Source: Candidatus Poribacteria bacterium
GTDB lineage: Bacteria; Poribacteria; WGA-4E; WGA-3G
Direction: 5' to 3'
Assembly: GCA_958295945.1 (NCBI GenBank)
Contig: OY282386.1
Coordinates: 1,488,001-1,552,000, forward strand
DNA length: 64,000 bases
The translations under genes and the position numbers were made by a program. The notes under the pieces were generated by a model that ran no database searches, had not been told where the DNA came from, and saw only the letters and a program-made list of their open reading frames with translations. Below are positions 28,233-37,427 of the stretch, one piece after another; position 1 is the first letter of the stretch; every line of letters begins with the position of its first letter.

Positions 28233-29015
28233 ATGAAAAGGGTTTCACTTTTCACAATATGTTTCTTAATATTCATTGCATCATGGGTATTTCTGAAATA
28301 CGTGGTGGGTGGTCTTATTTCAGTCCCAATTCCTAATAGTGTAATCGCAATGTATATGGCGTTGATCCTTATTGCTATTCTGGTACATGTCTCCGTAGAA
28401 GATACGAGATTTGAAGAATTTATCAGGCCAATCCATGAAACACTTGTTGATGAGAAACGCAGTACCCGTCGTGTAGTTCTTGCAGTTCTGATTCCAATTC
28501 TAATGTTAGGGTATACATATACAAATATTGCTCAGAAGGCAAATCCTGCAGGAGATCCACGGGTTGCACACCCAGTTCCTCCATCCGAATTTATATTGAC
28601 ACATAAAGATAAGGAAATTGGCACAATGCAGGAGGTAGAAAACCCTTATCGTCATTATGAGAAGGATGATCCTGAAGAATTTAAGTCTCATGTAGAAAAT
28701 GGACGAAATGTTTACTATGACAACTGCTTCGTCTGTCATGGAGATCATCTTGATGGAAAGGGACATTTTGCACACGGTTTTCAACCGCTACCAGCGAACT
28801 TTCAAGACCCTGGAATCATTCCGAATTTCCAAGAATCTTTCTTCTTTTGGAGAATAAGCAAGGGTGGACCAGGTTTACCTAATGCTGGTACCCCTTGGAA
28901 CTCCGCAATGCCAGTATGGGAAGAGATATTAACTGAAGAAGAGATCTGGGATGTAATTCTCTTTTTGTCTCATTATACTGGTTATTCATATCGGTCATTT
29001 GGTGAGGGACACTAA
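28233..29015 (+). CDS. membrane-anchored monohaem cytochrome c
   Basis: A 260-residue protein with three hydrophobic helices in the first 95 residues and a periplasmic class I cytochrome c domain with CFVCHG at residue 165. A late methionine in NSAMPVWEEILTEEEIWDVI is the likely axial ligand. SD AGGAGA precedes the ATG. It is translationally close to the next cytochrome gene (2-bp gap) and belongs to the CydA-like operon. The first helices resemble the anchor region of cbb3-like or alternative-complex-type cytochromes only in general form. Confidence 0.88.
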   Translation: MKRVSLFTICFLIFIASWVFLKYVVGGLISVPIPNSVIAMYMALILIAILVHVSVEDTRFEEFIRPIHETLVDEKRSTRRVVLAVLIPILMLGYTYTNIAQKANPAGDPRVAHPVPPSEFILTHKDKEIGTMQEVENPYRHYEKDDPEEFKSHVENGRNVYYDNCFVCHGDHLDGKGHFAHGFQPLPANFQDPGIIPNFQESFFFWRISKGGPGLPNAGTPWNSAMPVWEEILTEEEIWDVILFLSHYTGYSYRSFGEGH

Positions 29016-29017
29016 TC

Positions 29018-30736
29018 ATGAGAACAACATTTTTTGTCCTATTTATCCTTATGTTTAGTTTGTTTGTAGTTACTCTTACCTCTTATACCCAAGAAGCTCC
29101 AGAAGTTTCTGAACGTGGGAAAGAGGTATATGAGGAAAGCTGCGCGCACTGCCACGGTATTGAAGGTCGTGGAGATGGCAGTGCAGCAGAAAACCTTCTA
29201 CCGAGACCGAGAGACTTCACTGGTGGCGTTTACAAAATCAGATCTACAGAAAGTGGCGAATTACCTACAGATCAAGACTTATTTGATATAATTACGAATG
29301 GAATGCCAGGTTCATCAATGCCAGAGTGGGAAAGTGCACTCAGTGCAGATGACCGTTGGGAACTTGTTGCATATATAAAAACTTTTTATAGCGGGTTTCA
29401 AGAATTAAAAGAGAGTGAGACATTACCAAGACTCATTAATTTAACTGGAAAAGTAAAATACTCTCAAGAAAGTGTTGAAATTGGTAAAGTGCTTTATACT
29501 GAACTGGGTTGTATTGAATGTCACGGAAATGTTGGCAGAGGTGATGGCACTTCCGCACCAACATTGGTTGATAGTTGGGATTATAGAACATGGCCAGCTA
29601 ATTTATCACAGGGATGGAACTATAGAGGAGGATCAACCACGGAAGATATTTTTAAGCGATTTATCGGTGGAATTGCTGGTTCACCTATGCCTGCATTTGA
29701 AGGTGACACTTTCTATCATTTTGGGTTGACACCCGAAGAATCAAAACGTGCTGTCGAATTGGAAAACAAAGAAGAGATTACACCAGAAGATGAAGCTGAA
29801 TATGCAAAGTATTCAGAGAAAATGGAAAACGCGATTGATGCTGCACTTGATCGCGCGGAAGGAACTGAGTTAACACCCGAAGCACAGAAAATCTATGATG
29901 ATGCAATGAAGGTTGTTTATGAAAAAAGTTGGCATCTGGCAAACTATGTCAAATCTCTTTCACCAGAAAAACGACCTGAGTATGCTATTGGAAACAATGT
30001 ACTGAGATCACAGTATAAAGAAGGCGATTTACCAACATTTGACGATGCTGAATGGGAGACACTTGAATCAAGTTATTACCCACTTGTTGGACAAGTGATA
30101 GTTGAACCGAGACAGTTTAATCCAACAATAGACTCCGTGAATGTCAAGTCATTCTACAACGATACTGAAGTAGCATTTTTGTTCACATGGGATGACAGAA
30201 CGAACAATACTTCTGTGGAAGAAACTGAAAACTTCGGTCAATCCTTTATAGATGGTTTGGCAATTCAGTTTCCGGTTAAAGTGCCCAAGGGGCCAACAGA
30301 TGAAAAACCCTATTTTCTATGGGGTGGAAGAAAACCTGTCTATCTGTGGCAGTGGATGGCTTCAGAACCAGAAACAATAAAGGAACTTACTGCAAAGGGC
30401 ATGTCCAATGCAGGGTTACAAGAAGATCAAGGGAATGTTCAAGCAGAGAGTGAATACAAAGAGGGACAATACAGACTATGGGTTAAACGCGCATTAAAAA
30501 CTGAAGATAAGAAGGATTTGCAGATTGAACCTGCTGTATTTGTACCGATTGCTTTTTCAGCATGGGATGGTGCAAACGGTGATATTGACACGAAACGCGC
30601 GATAACAAGTTGGTATACATTTGTTCTGGAACCAGTACCTTCCTCAAGAAGGTTTATATATCCACCTTTAGTCGCATTACTCTCGTTAGGTTTATTAGTC
30701 GGTTTGCGACAGTTTGTACAAAGAAAAAATACTTAA
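29018..30736 (+). CDS. dihaem cytochrome c fused to an ethylbenzene-dehydrogenase-like haem b domain
   Basis: A 572-residue exported protein. After the signal peptide come two cytochrome c domains with CAHCHG at residue 42 and CIECHG at 165 and methionine loops SSMPEWE and SPMPAFE. The C-terminal half (about 345-540: VIVEPRQFNP, EVAFLFTWDDRTNN, PVYLWQWMA, YRLWVKRAL) resembles the haem b-binding gamma subunit domain of ethylbenzene/dimethylsulfide dehydrogenases (EB_dh family). A C-terminal hydrophobic helix and basic tail anchor it. It could link haem c and haem b centres in the CydA-like complex. The gap to the previous gene is only 2 bp. Confidence 0.87.
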   Translation: MRTTFFVLFILMFSLFVVTLTSYTQEAPEVSERGKEVYEESCAHCHGIEGRGDGSAAENLLPRPRDFTGGVYKIRSTESGELPTDQDLFDIITNGMPGSSMPEWESALSADDRWELVAYIKTFYSGFQELKESETLPRLINLTGKVKYSQESVEIGKVLYTELGCIECHGNVGRGDGTSAPTLVDSWDYRTWPANLSQGWNYRGGSTTEDIFKRFIGGIAGSPMPAFEGDTFYHFGLTPEESKRAVELENKEEITPEDEAEYAKYSEKMENAIDAALDRAEGTELTPEAQKIYDDAMKVVYEKSWHLANYVKSLSPEKRPEYAIGNNVLRSQYKEGDLPTFDDAEWETLESSYYPLVGQVIVEPRQFNPTIDSVNVKSFYNDTEVAFLFTWDDRTNNTSVEETENFGQSFIDGLAIQFPVKVPKGPTDEKPYFLWGGRKPVYLWQWMASEPETIKELTAKGMSNAGLQEDQGNVQAESEYKEGQYRLWVKRALKTEDKKDLQIEPAVFVPIAFSAWDGANGDIDTKRAITSWYTFVLEPVPSSRRFIYPPLVALLSLGLLVGLRQFVQRKNT

Positions 30737-30871
30737 TCTTTTAGATGAATGTGTTGGGACGAGTATGTTCCACACCTTGAAAATTAACGAAAAGCACCTT
30801 TGGATGTTGAGTATCGCAAGTATCCTAAGCGATGCGTAATATATCATTGGGTGTTGATAAAGGAGAAAAAA

Positions 30872-31666
30872 ATGAAAATTAGAGTGTTCGCGTCTTTTAT
30901 GGTTCTTCTTGCATGTTGTTTTGGTTTGATTGTGCTTGCAGACAACCACGAAGAAGAGAATAATATGCTTGTTTTTCCAGAAGCGTATACACCCATGAAG
31001 GTTAATGGCGGCGGGAAAATCACTGGTCTCGTCAAGTTTGAAGGTGAAGTTCCTGAAATGAAAAAACTTGATATAAACAAAGACAAAGTAGTTTGTGGAA
31101 AAGAACCTAAGTTTGATGAATCCGTTGTCGTTGGTGAGAACAAGGAACTGAAAAATACGATTGTCTATCTTATGGACATAGTTAAAGGTAAAGATTTTGA
31201 CGCAGAGTCAAAAAAACCGGAAATCGATCAAGAAGGCTGTAAATTTACACCACACGTCCAGATCGTCCCTGTTGGTGCACGCCTAACAATGCTTAATAAT
31301 GCACCAATTACGCATAATGTTCATATACTTCTTAATGATGCAGATATGGGGCAAGATATTAACAAATCACAGAACAGGATGCTTAAGAAACTACGGATCA
31401 AGGGAATTGCTAAAGCAGGTGGTCCAGTAGAAGTTAAATGTGATATTCATAGTTGGATGAAAGCATATATCGCTTATGTCCCACATCCATATTTTGCTGT
31501 AACCAATGAAAAGGGTGAATTCACACTTGAAAATGTGCCACCAGGAACATATAAATTGGGTTTTTGGCATGAAGTCTGCGGGACAAATAACAAAGAACCG
31601 CAAACTGTTACAGTTGCCGCCGGTGGTGAGGTAAAACAAGATTTCACACTGAAACTTCCAGAGTAG
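30872..31666 (+). CDS. second cupredoxin-like periplasmic protein
   Basis: ATG at 30872 follows AAAGGAGAAAAA; the frame is open upstream but has no better site. The 264-residue product has a signal peptide and the same order as the protein at 23898: type 1 copper candidates in ITHNVHILL and KCDIHSWMKAY, then a carboxypeptidase-regulatory-like region (PYFAVTNEKGEFTLENVPPGTYKLGFWHE). The two paralogues bracket the CydA-like operon. The role is inferred as a copper electron carrier between cytochromes and terminal oxidase. The ABC transporter gene starts 6 bp after its stop. Confidence 0.85.
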   Translation: MKIRVFASFMVLLACCFGLIVLADNHEEENNMLVFPEAYTPMKVNGGGKITGLVKFEGEVPEMKKLDINKDKVVCGKEPKFDESVVVGENKELKNTIVYLMDIVKGKDFDAESKKPEIDQEGCKFTPHVQIVPVGARLTMLNNAPITHNVHILLNDADMGQDINKSQNRMLKKLRIKGIAKAGGPVEVKCDIHSWMKAYIAYVPHPYFAVTNEKGEFTLENVPPGTYKLGFWHEVCGTNNKEPQTVTVAAGGEVKQDFTLKLPE

Positions 31667-31671
31667 TTAGT

Positions 31672-32589
31672 GTGGAAAACAGAATTACGGTTGAAAACCT
31701 ATCACATGCCTACGGTTCAAGACGTGCTTTAGACAATGTGAGTTTTACCGTGACTTGTGGTGAGATATTGTGCTTTCTCGGTCCAAATGGTAGTGGAAAA
31801 ACAACCCTTTTTAAAATTCTGTCAACGCTAATTCCTCCAATTTCAGGAAGTGTTAACATTCTTGGATATGATTTATATACGGAGAAGAAAGCAATACGGA
31901 AGTTATTGGGGGTTGTTTTTCAAGACCCTGGACTAGATCCAAAACTGAAAGTATATGAAAATCTAAAACACCAGTGTCATCTATATGGATATAAAGGAAA
32001 AGACCTAAACTATAGAATTTCAGAATTGCTTGAAAAGTTTGATATCAAAGATAGAACAAATGACCTTGTTGAAGAATTATCTGGAGGATTACAAAGACGG
32101 GTTGAAATTGCAAAAGCAATGATACATTCACCGAAGGTGTTACTACTTGATGAACCAAGTAGTGGATTAGATATTGCTATTAGAAGACAACTGAGTGATT
32201 ATCTGAATTTACTTGCAACAACAGAAAATATATTGATTCTAATAACATCGCATCTCATAGATGAAGCGGAGATGTCTGGCAAAGTTGGAATTTTGGATTA
32301 TGGAAAATTGGTTTCGCTGGGAACACCTACAGAACTGAAATCGCAAATCGTAGGTGATGTCGTGCTGATCGAAACAAGTAATACCGATGTTCTCAGTGGT
32401 GCAATTGCAGACAGATTTAGTGTTTCATCTACAATAATTAACGATAATTTACATGTTGCGTGTGAACAAGGCCATGAGTTCGTTAGAGAAGTCTTAACCG
32501 CATTTCCTGACGATATTGAAAATGTTCGGATTGGTAAACCCACGTTAGAAGATGTTTTCGTCAAATTAACAGGGAACCCATTTGAATAG
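31672..32589 (+). CDS. ABC-2 type transporter ATP-binding protein
   Basis: A 305-residue ATPase starting at GTG 6 bp after the previous stop, without a visible SD, so translation is probably coupled. Walker A is GPNGSGKTT (about residue 39), the signature is LSGGLQRRVEIAKA, Walker B is VLLLDEPSSGLD. The closest general type is the NodI/CcmA/DRA-type ATPase of ABC-2 exporters. The adjacent gene encodes its permease. In the middle of cytochrome oxidase genes it could export a factor for haem or copper assembly or a lipid; this is inference. Confidence 0.92.
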   Translation: MENRITVENLSHAYGSRRALDNVSFTVTCGEILCFLGPNGSGKTTLFKILSTLIPPISGSVNILGYDLYTEKKAIRKLLGVVFQDPGLDPKLKVYENLKHQCHLYGYKGKDLNYRISELLEKFDIKDRTNDLVEELSGGLQRRVEIAKAMIHSPKVLLLDEPSSGLDIAIRRQLSDYLNLLATTENILILITSHLIDEAEMSGKVGILDYGKLVSLGTPTELKSQIVGDVVLIETSNTDVLSGAIADRFSVSSTIINDNLHVACEQGHEFVREVLTAFPDDIENVRIGKPTLEDVFVKLTGNPFE

Positions 32590-32603
32590 GGTATTACGAA
32601 GTG

Positions 32604-33383
32604 ATGAGTCTTCTGCTTCCCGTTTCAACTATTTGGTGGCGTGAAGTCGTCCGGTTTTTTCGCCAACGGAGCAGACTCTTTAGTGCCATTGCTCAACCGC
32701 TTGTCTTTTGGATACTTATTGGAAGTGGTTTGAGTGCTTCATTTCAACCTGCAGGAACATCTGAAAAACAAGGCTACATTGAGTATTTCTATCCCGGAAT
32801 TGTTGTTTTAGTATTGCTATTTACAGCCATTTTTGCTACAATCTCGGTTGTAAATGACAGAAGAGAAGGGTTCTTACAAGGTATACTCGTTTCACCAGTT
32901 CCAAGATGGTGTATAGTTTTCGGACAAGCATTAGGAGGAACAACTTTAGCATTAATCCAAGGAATACTATTGTTGATAATCGCACCATTAATAGGAATCA
33001 AGTTTGGTTTAACTTCGCTGATAACTACATTGGGTGTGATGTTCCTAATAGCATTTGGTCTAACCAACCTCGGATTGATGATTGCTTGGAGAATGGAATC
33101 AACGCAAGGATTTCATGCAGTAATGAACTTAATACTTATCCCTATATGGTTATTGTCTGGTGCGTTTTTCCCAATTACTGGGGTTCCAGACTGGTTGGGA
33201 TGGGTCATGAAAATAAATCCTTTGACTTATGGACTCGATGCATTTCGACAAAGTCTTTATTCTAATACAATACCAACAGACACAGAATTACCGCTATGGA
33301 CACTCTCAATATTGATTACAAGCGTGTTTTGTGTATTGACATTCTTGGGAGCAACGTTTACAGTTTACTCCCAAACAAATTGA
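32604..33383 (+). CDS. ABC-2 type transporter permease
   Basis: A 259-residue membrane protein with six hydrophobic segments and the ABC-2 hallmark region LSGAFFPITGVPDWLGWVMKINPLTYGLDAFR near the C-terminus. A GTG one codon upstream (32601) is an alternative start. It follows the ATPase gene by 14 bp and both should form one exporter. NodJ/DrrB-like in length and layout. It is placed between the cupredoxin gene and the subunit II gene of the oxidase. Confidence 0.9.
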   Translation: MSLLLPVSTIWWREVVRFFRQRSRLFSAIAQPLVFWILIGSGLSASFQPAGTSEKQGYIEYFYPGIVVLVLLFTAIFATISVVNDRREGFLQGILVSPVPRWCIVFGQALGGTTLALIQGILLLIIAPLIGIKFGLTSLITTLGVMFLIAFGLTNLGLMIAWRMESTQGFHAVMNLILIPIWLLSGAFFPITGVPDWLGWVMKINPLTYGLDAFRQSLYSNTIPTDTELPLWTLSILITSVFCVLTFLGATFTVYSQTN

Positions 33384-33471
33384 ACAAAAAGTAAAATCTA
33401 TGTTGCATATATCATTGAATTTTAGTTAATTACAGTTCTTATGTGCAATTGTGAATGTTAAGGAGAATTTG

Positions 33472-34377
33472 ATGTTACGATGGCTACCAATAAATATATC
33501 ATCGTTTGGACAAGGCGTTGACAATCTGTTCACGCTCATATATTGGATTACGTTAGTTGTGTTTGTTCTGGTTATGGCGACACTTGTTGTATTTCTAATC
33601 AAATACCGCCATCGTGAAGGAGTGCGTGCTGAGTATATTGAAGGAAGTACGAAGCTTGAAATTGTCTGGACAGCGGCAACTACTGTTATTGTATTTGGGT
33701 TGGCAATGTTGAGTTTTCCACAATGGAACAATATAAAATCTCCCTCTGAGTTTCCCCAAAATCCAGATGTTGTGGTTGAAGTTAGAGCTAAACAGTTTAA
33801 TTGGAAAGTGATCCATCCTGGAGCTGATAATGAATTCAACACAGAGGCCGGGCTTGACAAAGAATTAGGCACAGTGGATGATCCTGGTGATGATCTGAAG
33901 AAACTTGATGAATTGCATGTCCCTGTCCACAAGGTTGTCCATGTCAGATTAATATCTGAAGATGTTATTCATAGTTTTTTCGTTCCGGAATTACGTTTAA
34001 AACAAGACGCACTACCAAATCGATATATCCCTGTGTGGTTTGATACCAAAGAATTAGATGTGAGTCCAATAACTGATTTTGAAAACGTCAGAAGAAAAGG
34101 ATGTTTTACTGGCACACTTACATTTACTGATCCGAATACACCTTCTGTCACGGGAAATATCGTTTTTGAGACTGATGATGAATTGAAGGTCAACGTTGAT
34201 GGTGAACTAAATACATATAACAAAACAGATGTGAAACAACTTGATATAACGGTCTGGCGTTTTGAAATTCCATGTGCGGAACTTTGTGGACTTGGTCATT
34301 CAACAATGGTTGGTTATCTATATGTGCATACACAAGAGAGTTACGATGCATGGTTAACGGAAGAAATGTCCAACTAA
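33472..34377 (+). CDS. ctaC: cytochrome c oxidase subunit II with a large insert near the CuA site
   Basis: ATG at 33472 follows AAGGAGA; the GTG 7 codons upstream overlaps the SD. The 301-residue product has two membrane helices and a CuA domain with His167 (VIHSFFVPE), Cys268, Glu270, Cys272, His276 and Met279 (CAELCGLGHSTM). Between WFDTKE (191-194) and the CuA loop the usual few residues are replaced by about 65 residues containing SVTGNIVFETDDELKVNVDG and TYNKTDVKQLDI. This insert resembles beta modules in the cytochromes at 26662 and 20237. There is no fused haem c domain, so an external cytochrome or cupredoxin must deliver electrons. Confidence 0.93.
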   Translation: MLRWLPINISSFGQGVDNLFTLIYWITLVVFVLVMATLVVFLIKYRHREGVRAEYIEGSTKLEIVWTAATTVIVFGLAMLSFPQWNNIKSPSEFPQNPDVVVEVRAKQFNWKVIHPGADNEFNTEAGLDKELGTVDDPGDDLKKLDELHVPVHKVVHVRLISEDVIHSFFVPELRLKQDALPNRYIPVWFDTKELDVSPITDFENVRRKGCFTGTLTFTDPNTPSVTGNIVFETDDELKVNVDGELNTYNKTDVKQLDITVWRFEIPCAELCGLGHSTMVGYLYVHTQESYDAWLTEEMSN

Positions 34378-34452
34378 GCTAAGAATAGATCTACATCTTT
34401 ACTCAACGACGCATACACCTTGGTTACGATCTCAAAAGGAGTTAATAAGATA

Positions 34453-36420
34453 ATGCAGGAAAACGATAATAAATCACATGAACACGACAATGATGAAGGT
34501 CATGATGCTGCACACGAAGATCATGATGCTGTTGAACACACACCTGAGCATAACGGTGACGACCACGATACCCATGCACATCATCATGAAGAAGGTTTTA
34601 TAAGAAAATACATCTTCTCTCTTGATCACAAGATGATTGGAAAACAGTTCCTGATTTACGGTCTGATAATGCTATTTCTTGGTGGTGGTCTTGCAATGCT
34701 ATTTAGATGGCAGCTGGCGTATCCTGAAGTGCCAGCACTTGAAGGACAGGAAGAACGTGGACGTGGAGCAAAACCGTTACCTATCATTGGTGTTTCTGAC
34801 GAATTTCAGGAAACAGGAGAACCAAAGACTTGGGCAGATAGATATTGGATGAATGTTTTCGAATCCGAAGAAACTGAATGGACTGAAGAATTCATTCCAG
34901 GCGGTGTCATGACAGGGTCATTTTATAATATGTTGTTCACCATGCATGCTACTATTATGGTTTTCTTTGTTGTTGTACCAATTTTAGTAGGGGCATTCGG
35001 TAATTTCCTGATTCCACTTATGATTGGCACTCGGGATATGGCATTCCCCGTTCTTAATATGCTCTCTTTCTGGCTTGCGGTCCTTGCCGCAGGCGTTATG
35101 GTATCTGGATTTTTCGTGCCAGGAGGGCATGCTTCGGCAGGATGGACAGGATATGCACCACTATCCGTTGATCCTACTTGGACTGGTGTCGGTTGGGGTA
35201 TGAACTTATGGGCAATTAGTTTGTTAATACAAGGATTCTCATCGCTCGTAGGTTCGATTAACTATATTACAACCATCATCAACATGCGTGCACCAGGAAT
35301 GACCTTTTTCAGACTGCCTCTCGTCATCTGGGCACTTTTCATCGTCGCAATCCTGTTACTTCTTGCTTTCCCAGTTTTATCTTCAGCATTAGCACTTCTC
35401 ATCTTTGATAGACTCGCTGGAACAACATTCTTCTCAGCAACACCTACAGGTGGTGGCGACCCACTACTCTGGCAGCACTTGTTCTGGTTCTTTGGACACC
35501 CCGAAGTCTATATCCTTATATTACCGGGCATGGGTATTGCTTCTGAATTAATACCAGTCTTCTCACGAAAACCTATTTTCGGTTATCGATCAATGGTCTA
35601 TGCTATGATCGCAATTGCATTCTTAGGTTGGATTGTCTGGGGACATCACATGTTCCAGAGTGGAATGAGGCCGGGAATGGGGGCATTCTTCATGACGACA
35701 ACAATGCTCATCGCTGTGCCATCTGCAATTAAAACATTTAACTGGCTTGGAACTATGTTCCGAGGTTCTATCCGATTTACGACGCCAATGCTCCATGCAA
35801 TTGCCTTCGTATCAATGTTCGTAATTGGTGGACTTAGTGGCATTTATATGGCAAACACACCTGTTGATATTGCTATACACGACACGTACTTTATTGTGGC
35901 ACATATTCACTATGTAGTATTTGGGGGTAGTCTGTTTGCAATCTTCGGTGGTATTATCTTCTGGTTCCCCAAAATGTATGGACGCTATATGAATGACACG
36001 TTGTGCAAAATTCATTTCTGGTTGACCTTTATAGCATTCAATTGCACCTTTTTCCCGATGCATATCCTCGGTATAGGTCTGCACAGACGGCGTATTGATA
36101 ATCCAATGTTAACTGAACATCTACACGGATTTGAAGGTATGAATATATTCATCTCAATGAGTGCTTTCACACTTGGTGCTGTCCAACTGATTTTGGCTTT
36201 CAACTTTTTCTGGAGCATATATAAAGGTAAAGTCGCCGAAAAGAATCCATGGCATGTTACGACATTGGAATGGGAAGCACCGACACCAGTTCCACACGGA
36301 AACTTTGTACAAATTCCTACTGTTTATCGTGGTCCTTATGAATACAGCGTACCTGGTGAAGAATCTGATTGGATTCCACAGGCACAACCTGAGCATGCAC
36401 CTGCAAGTGCGGGTGATTAA
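34453..36420 (+). CDS. ctaD: cytochrome c oxidase subunit I (A-type) with histidine-rich N-terminus
   Basis: ATG at 34453 lies 11 bases after AAGGAG; the ORF extends 11 codons upstream. The 655-residue protein starts with a soluble tail of about 45 residues very rich in His, Asp and Glu (for example THAHHHEE), a possible copper-binding segment. The core shows FTMHATIMVF, the CuB/tyrosine region FFGHPEVYILILPG, GHHMF, the K-channel lysine in PSAIKTFNWLGT, and HDTYFIVAHIHYV for the a and a3 haems, that is, an A1-type haem-copper oxidase. The first periplasmic loop carries an additional charged stretch of about 55 residues. Haem A genes follow directly. Confidence 0.95.
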   Translation: MQENDNKSHEHDNDEGHDAAHEDHDAVEHTPEHNGDDHDTHAHHHEEGFIRKYIFSLDHKMIGKQFLIYGLIMLFLGGGLAMLFRWQLAYPEVPALEGQEERGRGAKPLPIIGVSDEFQETGEPKTWADRYWMNVFESEETEWTEEFIPGGVMTGSFYNMLFTMHATIMVFFVVVPILVGAFGNFLIPLMIGTRDMAFPVLNMLSFWLAVLAAGVMVSGFFVPGGHASAGWTGYAPLSVDPTWTGVGWGMNLWAISLLIQGFSSLVGSINYITTIINMRAPGMTFFRLPLVIWALFIVAILLLLAFPVLSSALALLIFDRLAGTTFFSATPTGGGDPLLWQHLFWFFGHPEVYILILPGMGIASELIPVFSRKPIFGYRSMVYAMIAIAFLGWIVWGHHMFQSGMRPGMGAFFMTTTMLIAVPSAIKTFNWLGTMFRGSIRFTTPMLHAIAFVSMFVIGGLSGIYMANTPVDIAIHDTYFIVAHIHYVVFGGSLFAIFGGIIFWFPKMYGRYMNDTLCKIHFWLTFIAFNCTFFPMHILGIGLHRRRIDNPMLTEHLHGFEGMNIFISMSAFTLGAVQLILAFNFFWSIYKGKVAEKNPWHVTTLEWEAPTPVPHGNFVQIPTVYRGPYEYSVPGEESDWIPQAQPEHAPASAGD

Positions 36421-36478
36421 CTGGTATAGACGCAGCAACAATAATCATTTATATGAAGATAGTTATGCTGCATGAAAG

Positions 36479-37423
36479 ATGAAGCAAAACATATATAGTC
36501 CTTGGTTATATAGAATTGCAATAATTACTGCAGTAGCAACTTTCATACTCATTGTTTTAGGGGGAATAGTAACAAGCACAGAATCAGGATTGGCAGTTCC
36601 GGATTGGCCTACTACTTTTGGATATAACATGTTTCTGTATCCGATTTCAGAGATGGTAGGAGGAATCCTATATGAACACAGTCATCGCTTGATGGGATCA
36701 CTTGTAGGTTTATTGACGATTACGCTATTCATTTTGTTATTGATAAAAGACGACCGAAAGTGGATTAAATGGCTTGGATTTGCTGCACTCATCGGTGTCA
36801 GTGTGCAGGGTGTTCTCGGTGGACTTCGGGTAACTGAACTCAATCTAAATCTAGCGATTGTACATGCATGTTTGGCACAAGCATTTTTTGCATTATTGTG
36901 TGGAATCTGTTTATTTACCTCAAAAGCGTGGCATAACATTGAACCAGAAGGTCAAATAAATGAGATACTCACAAAGAAATTTCGAAGGTTAAGTCTGATA
37001 ACAACTTGTCTGATATATCTTCAACTTATCTTTGGAGCAATTTTACGGCATACTGGAAACCGTCTTGATGCACATCTGCTAATTGCATTTTTAGTAACAC
37101 TACATATCATCTTATTGGTCAGACGCGTCTTTAGTACAGATGCACAGTCACAAGGAGTTGAACAGTCATTTGCCCTGCTATTGCTTGGTCTACTTGCCGT
37201 GCAATTGATACTTGGAACTGGTGCTTACATTACAAGATTAACCGCCTATGGAGAAACGGTGTCAGCACTACTTACGGACCTTGTTACAACTGCTCATGTA
37301 GCTATAGGTGCTCTTATGTTAGCAATTAGTTTTATAATTACATTGAAAATCTTCCGTTTGACAGACACTTCAAGGAACATAGAGATTCCTGATTCAAATA
37401 CACTAGTCATAGATAGAGATTAA
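36479..37423 (+). CDS. ctaA: haem A synthase (COX15/CtaA family)
   Basis: A 314-residue protein with eight hydrophobic segments in two similar halves. It has GGIVTSTESGLAVPDWPTTFG near the start, the first haem histidines in EHSHRLMGS and VHACLAQA, and in the second half LRHTGNRLDAHL and TAHVAIGA. These match CtaA, which oxidises the C8 methyl of haem O to a formyl to give haem A. It is 5 bp from ctaB and directly after the subunit I gene, as expected for making the aa3-type haem of this oxidase. Confidence 0.93.
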   Translation: MKQNIYSPWLYRIAIITAVATFILIVLGGIVTSTESGLAVPDWPTTFGYNMFLYPISEMVGGILYEHSHRLMGSLVGLLTITLFILLLIKDDRKWIKWLGFAALIGVSVQGVLGGLRVTELNLNLAIVHACLAQAFFALLCGICLFTSKAWHNIEPEGQINEILTKKFRRLSLITTCLIYLQLIFGAILRHTGNRLDAHLLIAFLVTLHIILLVRRVFSTDAQSQGVEQSFALLLLGLLAVQLILGTGAYITRLTAYGETVSALLTDLVTTAHVAIGALMLAISFIITLKIFRLTDTSRNIEIPDSNTLVIDRD

Positions 37424-37427
37424 CATT

